Shown: positions 1 through 6,139 of the stretch, in pieces
How the letters are laid out: each line of letters starts with the position of its first letter
Numbering within the stretch: position 1 is the stretch's first letter
Assembly (NCBI GenBank): GCA_009693345.1
Contig: SHXL01000114.1
Coordinates: forward strand, 1-8,868
Direction: 5' to 3'
From: Betaproteobacteria bacterium
GTDB lineage: Bacteria; Pseudomonadota; Gammaproteobacteria; Burkholderiales; SG8-39
Length of the DNA stretch: 8,868 nucleotides
Notes under the pieces: generated by a model
The model's input: the letters and a program-made list of their open reading frames with translations, nothing else
What the model was told of the DNA's origin: nothing
The model's database searches: none
Translations under genes and position numbers: made by a program

Positions 1-1
1 C

Positions 2-1582
2 CCGGAGAGGGATCTCCTGATAACCCCGGTCGAAATGACGAAACGGGGCCAGCAGCTCAAGGCGCATTTCCGTTACCTGGGATCGGACTACCGGGGCGAA
101 ATGCGCTACGACATCCTGCCCGATGACAAGGTGACAAGGACTTCGCGCAGCGGCTTCACACTGCAGCATAGCCAGCAAATCGCGCCGAGCCTCCTCGGCA
201 GCGTCGATTTGAACAAGGCTTCCGACAACCGCTACTTCGTCGACCTCAGTTCGCAGGTGCGCCAGCTCTCGACCGGCATCCTGCCGCAGCAGGCGAACCT
301 GTCGTACAGCAGCAACCCCGTTGGCGCAGGCAACCGTGTCTATTCGGATACGGGCAGCTATATCAACGCCATGGTGCAGCGATTCCAGACGCTGCAGGAT
401 CCTCTGGCGCCGATCGTGTCGCCGTATGCCCGCCTGCCGCAAATCAGTTTTGGCACGACGAAGAGCGACATCGCCGGGCGGTTCGACGCCGTGCTGCCGG
501 GCGAATTCGTGCGCTTCGCGCACCCGACGCGCGTTGACGGGACTCGCCTCCAGTTCAATCCGACGGTCACGGCGCCGATTCTCGCGCCCGGTTATTTCCT
601 GATGCCAAAGCTCGGCCTGCACTATGCCGCCTATAACCTGACGCAGATCGCTGCCGGACAGCCGGACAAGCCGAGCATTGCACTGCCCTGGATGAGCTTG
701 GACGGCGGCATGATCTTCGATCGCGACGCGCACTGGTTCGGCCAGCAGCTCACGCAGACGTTCGAACCGCGCATTTTCTACTTCAAAGCGCCGTACCGGA
801 ACCAGGATCACATCCCGCTGTTCGACACCGGCCTCTCAGACTTCAACTTTTCTCAGATTTTCGCCGAGAACCGGTTCGCGGGCGGCGATCGCTTTGGCGA
901 TGCGAACCAGGTCACGATGGCGGCGACCTCGCGCATCCTCACGCCGGACGGCCAGGAAATGCTGCGCGCGACCCTCGGCCAGCGTTACCACTTCAGCGAC
1001 GAGCGCGTCGGCCTTGTCCCGGGGGCGGCGCTGCGCGGCCGGGACCAGTCCGACCTCCTCGCGTCCGTCGGGGGCCGCTTCGCCAAGGCGCTCACTTTCG
1101 ACGGCACGGTGCAATACAACCCGCAGCTGTCCCGCGCGGAGCGCTATTCCGCGTCGGTGCGCTACGCGCCGGAAATCGCAAAGGTGATCAGCGCCAGTTA
1201 CCGTTACAAACGCGATCCAGCCCAGCCCATACGGCAGATGGATCTTTCCGGCCAGTGGCCGGTCCAGGCCGGATGGTATGCTATCGGGCGTTTAAACTAT
1301 TCGTTCCAGGACGGCCGCCTGCTGGAAGGGATCGCGGGGATGGAATACAACGCCGGCTGCTGGGTGTTACGCGGCGCGTTCCAGCGCATGCAGACCGCGG
1401 CGCAGACCGTTTCGACCGGAATCTTCTTCCAGATGGAATTCAATGGCTTCGGCAGCCTTGGATCGGACGAGATCATGACGATGCTCAAGCGCAATGTGCC
1501 GGGTTACGCGGTCACCAATCCCACCCAGGGTGCGCTGGTGCCCCCAAGCATGCATCGCCTGCCGTTCGAAAAGGTTTTCTAG
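2..1582 (+). CDS. lptD: LPS-assembly protein LptD, C-terminal beta-barrel part (5' end outside window)
   Basis: LptD is the outer-membrane barrel that, with the lipoprotein LptE, inserts lipopolysaccharide into the outer leaflet. The frame is open from base 2 and the first Met codon at 35 is internal. The opening residues (TPVEMTKRG, then FRYLGSDYRGEMRYDILPDD) align by eye with E. coli LptD after its N-terminal periplasmic LptA-like domain, so that domain and the true start are missing. About 526 codons remain, rich in alternating aromatic/polar barrel strands. Further landmarks are QTFEPRIFYFKAPYRNQ, then DANQVTMAATSRI, and near the end GMEYNAGCW. The only cysteine in the visible part is encoded at 1358-1360, where E. 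coli has the Cys724-Cys725 pair. The stop is TAG at 1580-1582, 5 nt before surA. Family assignment is from recognised motifs; full length cannot be judged. Confidence 0.96.
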   Translation, partial: PERDLLITPVEMTKRGQQLKAHFRYLGSDYRGEMRYDILPDDKVTRTSRSGFTLQHSQQIAPSLLGSVDLNKASDNRYFVDLSSQVRQLSTGILPQQANLSYSSNPVGAGNRVYSDTGSYINAMVQRFQTLQDPLAPIVSPYARLPQISFGTTKSDIAGRFDAVLPGEFVRFAHPTRVDGTRLQFNPTVTAPILAPGYFLMPKLGLHYAAYNLTQIAAGQPDKPSIALPWMSLDGGMIFDRDAHWFGQQLTQTFEPRIFYFKAPYRNQDHIPLFDTGLSDFNFSQIFAENRFAGGDRFGDANQVTMAATSRILTPDGQEMLRATLGQRYHFSDERVGLVPGAALRGRDQSDLLASVGGRFAKALTFDGTVQYNPQLSRAERYSASVRYAPEIAKVISASYRYKRDPAQPIRQMDLSGQWPVQAGWYAIGRLNYSFQDGRLLEGIAGMEYNAGCWVLRGAFQRMQTAAQTVSTGIFFQMEFNGFGSLGSDEIMTMLKRNVPGYAVTNPTQGALVPPSMHRLPFEKVF

Positions 1583-1587
1583 CAGGG

Positions 1588-1647
1588 ATGCTGGCGAGAA
1601 TCCTCCCTGCAGTCGCGATGCTGGGCATTTGCATCGTCGTGCAGGCG
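1588..1647 (+). other. Predicted Sec signal peptide of SurA
   Basis: The first 20 residues are a short basic start (MLAR), a hydrophobic core (ILPAVAMLGICIVV) and an A-X-A-like end (VQA) before QEP. This fits a signal peptidase I substrate and the periplasmic location of SurA. The cleavage site is inferred by eye. A cysteine at residue 15 does not sit in a proper lipobox, so a lipoprotein is unlikely. Confidence 0.75.
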
Positions 1648-3000
1648 CAGGAACCCCAACCGCAGGCGCCGTTGCGAACCCGGGGCCAGATCCAGCCGGC
1701 TCAGGGACAGGACGCGCCCGCGGAAACGCGGGGCCAGGTGCCGGTACCGCAGGAGGCGCGGCAGCCGCAGCGCATCCTGCTGGTCGACCGGATCGTCGCT
1801 GTCGTGGGCCAGGAGGTGGTCACGGCCTCGGAACTCACCGAGCGCCGCGAGTTCGCCGAGCGGCAACTGCGGCAGCAGGGCACGCCGCTGCCGGAGCGCG
1901 GCATCCTCGAGCGGCAGATCCTGGATCGGCTGATTCTCGACAAGGCGCAACTGCAGCTGGCGAGGGATAACGGCATCCGGGTGGAGGATATCCAGCTCGA
2001 CCGGGCGATGGAGCGCATCGCCGATAGCAACAAAATGACGCTGTCGGCGTTCCGCCAGGCACTGGAGAAGGACGGCGTGCCCTTCGGCAAATTCCGCGAC
2101 GAGGTGCACCAGCAGATCCAGATGCAACGCCTGCGCGAGCGCGAGGTGGACGACCGCATCGAAGTGAGCGACAGCGAAATCGATCAGTTCCTGGAATCCG
2201 CCAGGGAAAGCAGCGGCGCGCGCAGCGAATTCAACCTGTCGCATGTGCTGGTGCGCATCCCGGATCAGTCGAGTCCCGAACAGATCGACCAGGCGCGCAA
2301 GAAGGCCGAGAAAGCGCGCGCCGATTCGGTTTCCGGCGCGGATTTCGCCACGATCGTGGCCAGCTACTCCGATGCCCCGGATGCCCTGCAGGGCGGGAAC
2401 ATGGGATGGCGCGGCGAAGACCGCCTGCCCGAGATTTTCGCCGGCGCCCTGAAGAACCTGCAGCCCGGGGAGACCAGCCCGGTGCTGCGCAGTCCCGGCG
2501 GCTTCCATGTCGTCAAGCTGATGCAGCGGCGTAGCGCGAATGACGCGGCGCCGGTAGTGCAGACCCACGCGCGGCACATCCTCGTGAGGACCAGCGAAAT
2601 CGCCTCCGAGGCCGACGCACGGCGCAGGCTGGCGGACCTGCGCGAGCGCATTGTCACCGGCGGCGCCGATTTCGCCGAGCTGGCGCGCCTGAATTCGGCC
2701 GACGGCAGCGCTTCGCGCGGCGGCGATCTGGACTGGCTGCTTCCCGGGGACACGGTGCCCGAGTTCGAGCGTGCCATGAACGCGCTCAAACCCGGCGACA
2801 TCAGCCAGGCGTTCAATACCTCATTTGGCTGGCACCTGGTGCAGGTGCTGGCGCGCCGGGAGGCCGGCGTGACGCAGGAGCGCCGCCGCATGCAGGCTCG
2901 CTTGGCGCTGAAGGAGCGCAAGTCGGACGAAGCGTTCCAGGACTGGCTGCGCCAGCTGCGCGACCGCACTTACGTCGAGATGCGCCTGGACGAAAAGTGA
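1588..3000 (+). CDS. surA: Periplasmic chaperone / peptidyl-prolyl isomerase SurA
   Basis: SurA escorts unfolded outer-membrane proteins, LptD among them, through the periplasm to the BAM machinery. The 470-residue product has a signal peptide (about 1-20, likely cleavage after VQA), a Gln/Pro-rich linker (about 21-62), the N-terminal chaperone domain beginning VDRIVAVVGQEVVTASEL (66-83), two parvulin-type rotamase domains (about 213-314, with LSHVLVRI and GGFHVVKLM; about 326-424, with ARHILVR and FGWHLVQVL) and a C-terminal helix. It is longer than the 428-residue E. coli protein, mainly through the linker. I chose the ATG at 1588 because it gives a positively charged signal peptide just after the lptD stop. 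The frame stays open far upstream into lptD, but that is overlap reading. The ATG at 1618 would leave the signal without its basic start. The Shine-Dalgarno is weak: AAAGG lies about 13 nt upstream and AGGG directly abuts the ATG. Expression probably depends on lptD read-through. Confidence 0.96.
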   Translation: MLARILPAVAMLGICIVVQAQEPQPQAPLRTRGQIQPAQGQDAPAETRGQVPVPQEARQPQRILLVDRIVAVVGQEVVTASELTERREFAERQLRQQGTPLPERGILERQILDRLILDKAQLQLARDNGIRVEDIQLDRAMERIADSNKMTLSAFRQALEKDGVPFGKFRDEVHQQIQMQRLREREVDDRIEVSDSEIDQFLESARESSGARSEFNLSHVLVRIPDQSSPEQIDQARKKAEKARADSVSGADFATIVASYSDAPDALQGGNMGWRGEDRLPEIFAGALKNLQPGETSPVLRSPGGFHVVKLMQRRSANDAAPVVQTHARHILVRTSEIASEADARRRLADLRERIVTGGADFAELARLNSADGSASRGGDLDWLLPGDTVPEFERAMNALKPGDISQAFNTSFGWHLVQVLARREAGVTQERRRMQARLALKERKSDEAFQDWLRQLRDRTYVEMRLDEK

Positions 3001-3006
3001 AACCTC

Positions 3007-3013
3007 GAAAGAG
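3007..3013 (+). promoter_or_regulatory. Ribosome binding site supporting the TTG start of rsmA
   Basis: A purine run GAAAGAG lies in the 19-nt gap after surA, 6 nt before TTG at 3020. No ATG or GTG is available in frame between the surA stop and this TTG, so this site decides the start. Confidence 0.6.
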
Positions 3014-3019
3014 CGGCTA

Positions 3020-3772
3020 TTGAAAACGCGCAAGCGTTTTGGCCAGTATTTTCTGCACGATCCGGGGGTTCTGAAGCGCATCGTCGAAGCCATCGACCCA
3101 GCGCCCGGAGACGCCATCGTCGAGATCGGCCCGGGCGAAGGCGCGCTGACCCGGCCGCTGCTCGAGCGCGTCGCGCACCTCACCGCGATCGAGATCGATC
3201 GCGATCTCGCTGCGACGCTCTCCCGGGATTTTCCTGCCGAACGGCTTTCCGTCGTATGCGCCGATGTGCTCGATTTCGATTTTTCGGTCCTTCCTCCCGG
3301 GCTGCGCGTCGTCGGCAACCTGCCCTACAACATCTCGACGCCGATCCTGTTCCACCTCGCCAACTACGCCGGCCAGGTGCGCGACATGCACTTCATGCTG
3401 CAGCGGGAAGTCGTGCAGCGGATGGTGGCGAAGCATTCCACGCCAGACTACGGCCGGCTGTCGGTAATGCTGCAGACGCGTTTCAGGATGCAGAAGCTCT
3501 TCAACGTCGCGCCCGGCGCCTTCCGCCCGCCGCCGAAAGTGGAATCCGCCGTGGTGCGCCTCGTCCCGATCGCGGCGCAGCCGGATTGGGACCAGGCGGT
3601 ACTGGAGAGAATCGTGCGCCAAGCCTTCAGCGCGCGCCGCAAGACCCTGCGCAACGCACTTCCTCTGGAGCCGGCGGAGTACGAGGAGCTCGGCATTGAC
3701 CCGAAACTCAGGCCTGAGAATCTGTCGCCCGCGGACTACCTGCGCATCACGAGGCGGGTTTGCGCTCGATGA
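3020..3772 (+). CDS. rsmA: 16S rRNA (adenine(1518)-N6/adenine(1519)-N6)-dimethyltransferase
   Basis: RsmA (KsgA) uses S-adenosylmethionine to dimethylate two adjacent adenines near the 3' end of 16S rRNA, a late check in small-subunit assembly. The 250-residue product opens with KRFGQYFLHD, the family signature. It then shows the SAM-binding motif VEIGPGEGALT (34-44), the acidic AIEID (56-60), the catalytic NLPYN (100-104) and the conserved FRPPPKVES (168-176) and QAFSARRKTLRN (201-212) blocks. It is slightly shorter than the 273-residue E. coli protein, with short ends. The start is TTG, 19 nt after surA, with a purine-rich site before it. pdxA, which lies between these two genes in E. coli, is absent here. 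The 3' end overlaps the 3' end of gloA on the other strand by 26 bp. The last residues (RITRRVCAR) are therefore constrained by two genes. Confidence 0.96.
   Translation: MKTRKRFGQYFLHDPGVLKRIVEAIDPAPGDAIVEIGPGEGALTRPLLERVAHLTAIEIDRDLAATLSRDFPAERLSVVCADVLDFDFSVLPPGLRVVGNLPYNISTPILFHLANYAGQVRDMHFMLQREVVQRMVAKHSTPDYGRLSVMLQTRFRMQKLFNVAPGAFRPPPKVESAVVRLVPIAAQPDWDQAVLERIVRQAFSARRKTLRNALPLEPAEYEELGIDPKLRPENLSPADYLRITRRVCAR
3747..3772. other. Convergent coding overlap of rsmA and gloA ends
   Basis: The rsmA stop (TGA, plus strand 3770-3772) lies beyond the gloA stop (TGA on the minus strand, 3747-3749), so the last 26 bp of each gene code on both strands. I found no hairpin followed by a T-run on either strand nearby. 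The two converging transcripts must therefore end inside each other's gene or by another mechanism. Confidence 0.9.
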
Positions 3773-4139
3773 ACTCGATCTTGTAGCCGTCCGGATCGGC
3801 GACGAACGCGATCACCGTCGTGCCACCCTTCACGGGGCCCGCTTCGCGGGTGACGGTGCCGCCTTTGGTGCGCACCGCCTCGCAGGTCTTCGCCACGTCG
3901 GGAAATTCGAGCGCGATGTGGCCGAAGCCGGCGCCGAGGTCGTACTTGTCGACGCCGTAGTTGTAGGTGAGTTCCAGCACGGCGGCCTTGTCCTCGCCGT
4001 CGTAGCCGACAAAGGCGAGCGAATACTTCTGGTCGGGCCGGTCGGTGGTGCGCAGCAGCTTCATGCCGAGCACCCCGATGTAGAACTTGATGGAGCGCTC
4101 CAGATTGCCGACGCGGAGCATGGTGTGCAGGATTCTCAT
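3747..4139 (-). CDS. gloA: Lactoylglutathione lyase (glyoxalase I)
   Basis: Glyoxalase I converts the hemithioacetal of methylglyoxal and glutathione to S-lactoylglutathione, the first step of cytosolic methylglyoxal detoxification. The product is 130 residues (E. coli 135). All four metal ligands of the E. coli enzyme fall at the same numbers: His5, Glu56, His74 and Glu122. Other family blocks are MLRVGNLERSIKFY (7-20), LGMKLLR (24-30) and DPDGYKIEFIER (115-126). The short length without the extra loops of the zinc type suggests the nickel/cobalt-activated bacterial class; this is inferred from family knowledge. The frame is open upstream, but ATG at 4139 gives the canonical MRILHTMLRV start, with GAGG about 10 nt before it formed partly from the stop codon of the preceding gene. 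It is the last gene of its operon, and its stop lies inside the 3' end of rsmA. Confidence 0.96.
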   Translation of the reverse strand: MRILHTMLRVGNLERSIKFYIGVLGMKLLRTTDRPDQKYSLAFVGYDGEDKAAVLELTYNYGVDKYDLGAGFGHIALEFPDVAKTCEAVRTKGGTVTREAGPVKGGTTVIAFVADPDGYKIEFIERKPAS

Positions 4140-4150
4140 GGGTGTTTGCC

Positions 4151-4924
4151 TCAGATTCTCGGAATGGTGGCGGCGTCGCGCTCGATGCGCTCGCGCGCCT
4201 CGCGCCAGTGAGGATACAGCCATTCGACCAGCGCCCAGAAGCGCTCCGAATGATTCAGTTCGACCAGGTGCGCGACCTCGTGCGCGACCACGTAGTCGGC
4301 CAGCTCGGGGTCGAGGTGCACCAGCCGCCAGGAAAGGCGCACGCGCCCACTCGCCATGCACACGCCCCACTGGGTGCGGGCATTGGAGAGCTTCAGCGGC
4401 GGCGGCGGCAAGCTGACGCGCGCCGCATAGTGCGCCACGCGCGGGGCCAACGCGTCCAGGGCGCGGGATTTCAGCCAGCGCAGGAGCAGATCGCGCACCG
4501 CACCCCTGCGATGCGGCTCGGGGATGCCTATGTGCAGGTCGGTTCCAAGGAGGTTCACCGAGCGTTTTGCCGGCGATACGACCAGAACGACTTCGCGTCC
4601 ATGCAACGGCAGGGTCTCGCCGCTTTCGCCGAAGATCGTGCGCAGCTTGCCCGCCGCCGCGCGCTGGTCGAGCTTCGCCAGGATCCAGCGCGCCTTCTCG
4701 TGCAGGAAGCCTTCGACCTCTCGCCAGGGCGCGCGCAGCGGCGCAGCGACGGAGAGGCCGTGTTCGTTCACCCTGATGCCGATGGTGCGCCGGCGGCGGC
4801 GCTCGAAGCGGAACTCGACCGACCGCCCCGCGAGCAGCGCGTGACGTGTCGGCCCGGCGTCAGCCGGGGGCGGTTCGTCGAACAGCGCTAGCTGTCCAGG
4901 GTCTTTTGCTGCGTCTCGATCCAC
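4151..4924 (-). CDS. YgjP/DUF45-type M48-like zinc metallopeptidase, cytosolic
   Basis: This is a putative zinc metalloprotease of the widespread YgjP-like (DUF45, SprT-like) group; its substrate is unknown. From the GTG start at 4924 the product is 257 residues. The catalytic HEVAH is at 215-219 and a third ligand His at 225 lies in NHSERFW, the signature of this family. Other conserved pieces are RRTIGIRV (46-52), WIL plus basic residues near 80, and ARTQWGVCMASGRVRLSWRL (182-201). No signal peptide or membrane segment is seen. The frame is open well into plsC, but that part is the antisense-like shadow of plsC coding. The start choice is inferred: no ATG exists in the right place, and GTG 4924 puts QLALFDEPPP near the N terminus, as in relatives I recall. 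No Shine-Dalgarno is visible, so it is probably coupled to plsC, which it overlaps by 37 bp. The gap to gloA is 11 nt. Confidence 0.85.
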   Translation of the reverse strand: MDRDAAKDPGQLALFDEPPPADAGPTRHALLAGRSVEFRFERRRRRTIGIRVNEHGLSVAAPLRAPWREVEGFLHEKARWILAKLDQRAAAGKLRTIFGESGETLPLHGREVVLVVSPAKRSVNLLGTDLHIGIPEPHRRGAVRDLLLRWLKSRALDALAPRVAHYAARVSLPPPPLKLSNARTQWGVCMASGRVRLSWRLVHLDPELADYVVAHEVAHLVELNHSERFWALVEWLYPHWREARERIERDAATIPRI

Positions 4925-5595
4925 TGTTCGGCCATCGCGTTGATCGTCTCCGGGTCGCGCCCCGCGCTCTCGATGGGCGGACCGATCCGCACCCGCACCT
5001 TCCCCGGATACTTGAGGAAGGAGTTGCGAGGCCAGAATCGCCCCGCATTGTGCGCCACCGGCACCACCAGCGCACCGGTGTGCGCCGCGAGCCAGGCGCC
5101 GCCGGGCTGGTATTTGCGCGTCGATCCGGGGGCGACGCGTGTGCCTTCGGGAAACACCACCACCCAGAAGCCCTGTTCCAGGCGCTGCTTGCCGCGGCGC
5201 GCCACCTGCCGCAGCGCGGCCATGCCGCGGCCGCGGTTGATCGCGATCGGGCTCATCAGCGCTAGGCCCCAGCCGAAGAACGGGATCCACAAAAGCTCGC
5301 GCTTGAGAACGTGCACCTGCGGCGGGAAAATCTGCTGGAAGGCGAGCGTCTCCCAGGCCGACTGGTGCTTGGACAGGATGACCGAGGGCTTCGATGGCAA
5401 GTGCTCGCGCCCCTCGACCTGCCAGCGGATGCCGCACAGGCCGCGCAGGCACCAGAGCATCAGCCGCGACCATCCGGAGATGACGCGGTAGCGTGCCATG
5501 CGCGGCAGCGGCGCGCTGGCAAGCGCGAGCACCGCGTAGGGCGGGGTGAAGAGGAGCAGCGCCAGCCAGAACAAGGCCGAGCGCAGCAGAATCAT
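4888..5595 (-). CDS. plsC: 1-acyl-sn-glycerol-3-phosphate acyltransferase
   Basis: PlsC acylates lysophosphatidic acid to phosphatidic acid, the common precursor of membrane phospholipids, at the inner membrane. The 235-residue product (E. coli 245) has an N-terminal hydrophobic segment (about 3-27). The acyltransferase blocks follow in order: SKHQSAWE (75-82, the H-X4-D block in an H-X4-E form), KRELLWIPFFGWGL (98-111) with INR (119-121), VFPEGTR (147-153) and VVPVAHN (177-183). ATG at 5595 overlaps the gmhB stop in an ATGA arrangement, and no Shine-Dalgarno precedes it, so translation is probably coupled to gmhB. The neighbourhood with LPS heptose synthesis fits envelope growth. Some relatives act on other acyl acceptors, such as ornithine lipids, but the gene's place in this cluster favours PlsC. 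Confidence 0.9.
   Translation of the reverse strand: MILLRSALFWLALLLFTPPYAVLALASAPLPRMARYRVISGWSRLMLWCLRGLCGIRWQVEGREHLPSKPSVILSKHQSAWETLAFQQIFPPQVHVLKRELLWIPFFGWGLALMSPIAINRGRGMAALRQVARRGKQRLEQGFWVVVFPEGTRVAPGSTRKYQPGGAWLAAHTGALVVPVAHNAGRFWPRNSFLKYPGKVRVRIGPPIESAGRDPETINAMAEQWIETQQKTLDS
5592..5595 (-). other. ATGA start/stop overlap of gmhB and plsC
   Basis: The TGA stop of gmhB (5594-5592) and the ATG of plsC (5595-5593) share two bases on the minus strand. With no Shine-Dalgarno before plsC (the preceding bases read gcctcgctcc), terminating ribosomes probably re-initiate here. Confidence 0.85.
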
Positions 5596-6125
5596 GGAGC
5601 GAGGCGCGCCGCGATCGCGGCGAGGTCGGCGGCGATCTCGGTGCCCTGCGGCAGGCCGCCGGCGTCACGGGTCTTCCTGCCGTTGCCGGTGAGCACGAGC
5701 CAGGGCTGCGCCCCGGCCGCGGTGGCGGCCGAGACGTCGCGCAGCGAGTCGCCGATCATCGGCACGCCGTTCAGCTCGACGCCGAAGCGCGAAGCGATCT
5801 CGCGCAGCAGGCCGGGCTTGGGCTTGCGGCACTCGCAGTTCGAGTCCGCCGCGTGCGGGCAGAAGAAGATCGCGTCGATCCGGCCGCCCGCCTGGCCGAC
5901 CGCGCGGTGCATTTCCGCGTGGATCGCGTTGAGCGTCGACATGTCGAACAGGCCGCGCGCGATGCCCGACTGGTTGGTCGCGACGGCGACGCGCCAGCCG
6001 TTCTGCGTCAGCCTCGCGATCGCCTCCAGGCTGCCCGGGATCGGCTTCCACTCGGCCGGCGACTTGATGTGCTGTTCGCTGTCCCGGTTGATGGTGCCGT
6101 CGCGGTCGAGTATTACGAGCTTCAC
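5592..6125 (-). CDS. gmhB: D-glycero-beta-D-manno-heptose-1,7-bisphosphate 7-phosphatase
   Basis: GmhB removes the 7-phosphate of heptose bisphosphate on the way to ADP-heptose, the sugar donor of the LPS inner core. It is a cytosolic HAD-superfamily phosphatase. The 177-residue product shows HAD motif I in ILDRDGTIN (5-13; nucleophile Asp7, acid/base Asp9), motif II in ATNQSG (Thr50), a zinc-type cluster Cys89, His91, Cys97, Cys99, the basic RKPKPG (100-105) and motif IV in GDSLRD (Asp126, Asp130). The loop between the two halves of the zinc cluster is shorter than in E. coli. I chose GTG at 6125: it puts the motif at the very start and has AAAGGA with 8-nt spacing before it. A longer reading from ATG 6176 would run back into glyS. 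The gap to glyS is 22 nt. A generic histidinol-phosphatase-like HAD enzyme is less likely, given the zinc cluster and neighbours. Confidence 0.92.
   Translation of the reverse strand: MKLVILDRDGTINRDSEQHIKSPAEWKPIPGSLEAIARLTQNGWRVAVATNQSGIARGLFDMSTLNAIHAEMHRAVGQAGGRIDAIFFCPHAADSNCECRKPKPGLLREIASRFGVELNGVPMIGDSLRDVSAATAAGAQPWLVLTGNGRKTRDAGGLPQGTEIAADLAAIAARLAP
5607..5622. repeat. Perfect 16-bp palindrome in the 3' end of gmhB
   Basis: CGCCGCGATCGCGGCG reads the same on both strands. It contains the octamer GCGATCGC and encodes part of the Ala/Arg-rich GmhB tail. It is directly visible; no function is claimed. Confidence 0.8.
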
Positions 6126-6133
6126 TCGAGTGA
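6122..6133. repeat. Perfect 12-bp palindrome over the gmhB start codon
   Basis: TCACTCGAGTGA is a perfect palindrome lying between the Shine-Dalgarno and the GTG start, and it includes the GTG. It sits in the only gap of more than 20 nt in the minus-strand operon, so it could be a chance XhoI-type palindrome or a protein site. Confidence 0.7.
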
Positions 6134-6139
6134 TCCTTT
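6134..6139 (-). promoter_or_regulatory. Strong ribosome binding site of gmhB
   Basis: On the minus strand AAAGGA is followed by an 8-nt spacer and GTG at 6125. This is the clearest Shine-Dalgarno in the window, and it decides the gmhB start against the longer open frame. Confidence 0.8.

Noticed and set aside
1255..1587. N-terminal extension of surA into lptD
   Set aside because: The frame is open here, but this stretch encodes LptD in another frame. A start at 1588 yields a proper signal peptide, while the extension would bury it.
1579..2577. 332-codon open frame on the minus strand, opposite surA
   Set aside because: It is antisense to surA, whose domains are all conserved; its biased Arg/Leu/His composition and lack of motifs mark it as a shadow.
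3834..3856. Hairpin CCCGC-TTC-GCGGG as a possible terminator
   Set aside because: It lies inside gloA coding sequence, has only five base pairs and no T-run on either strand.
4925..5668. N-terminal extension of the metallopeptidase through plsC
   Set aside because: The extension is the out-of-frame reading of the conserved plsC gene and is Arg/Ala/Pro-rich with no domain.
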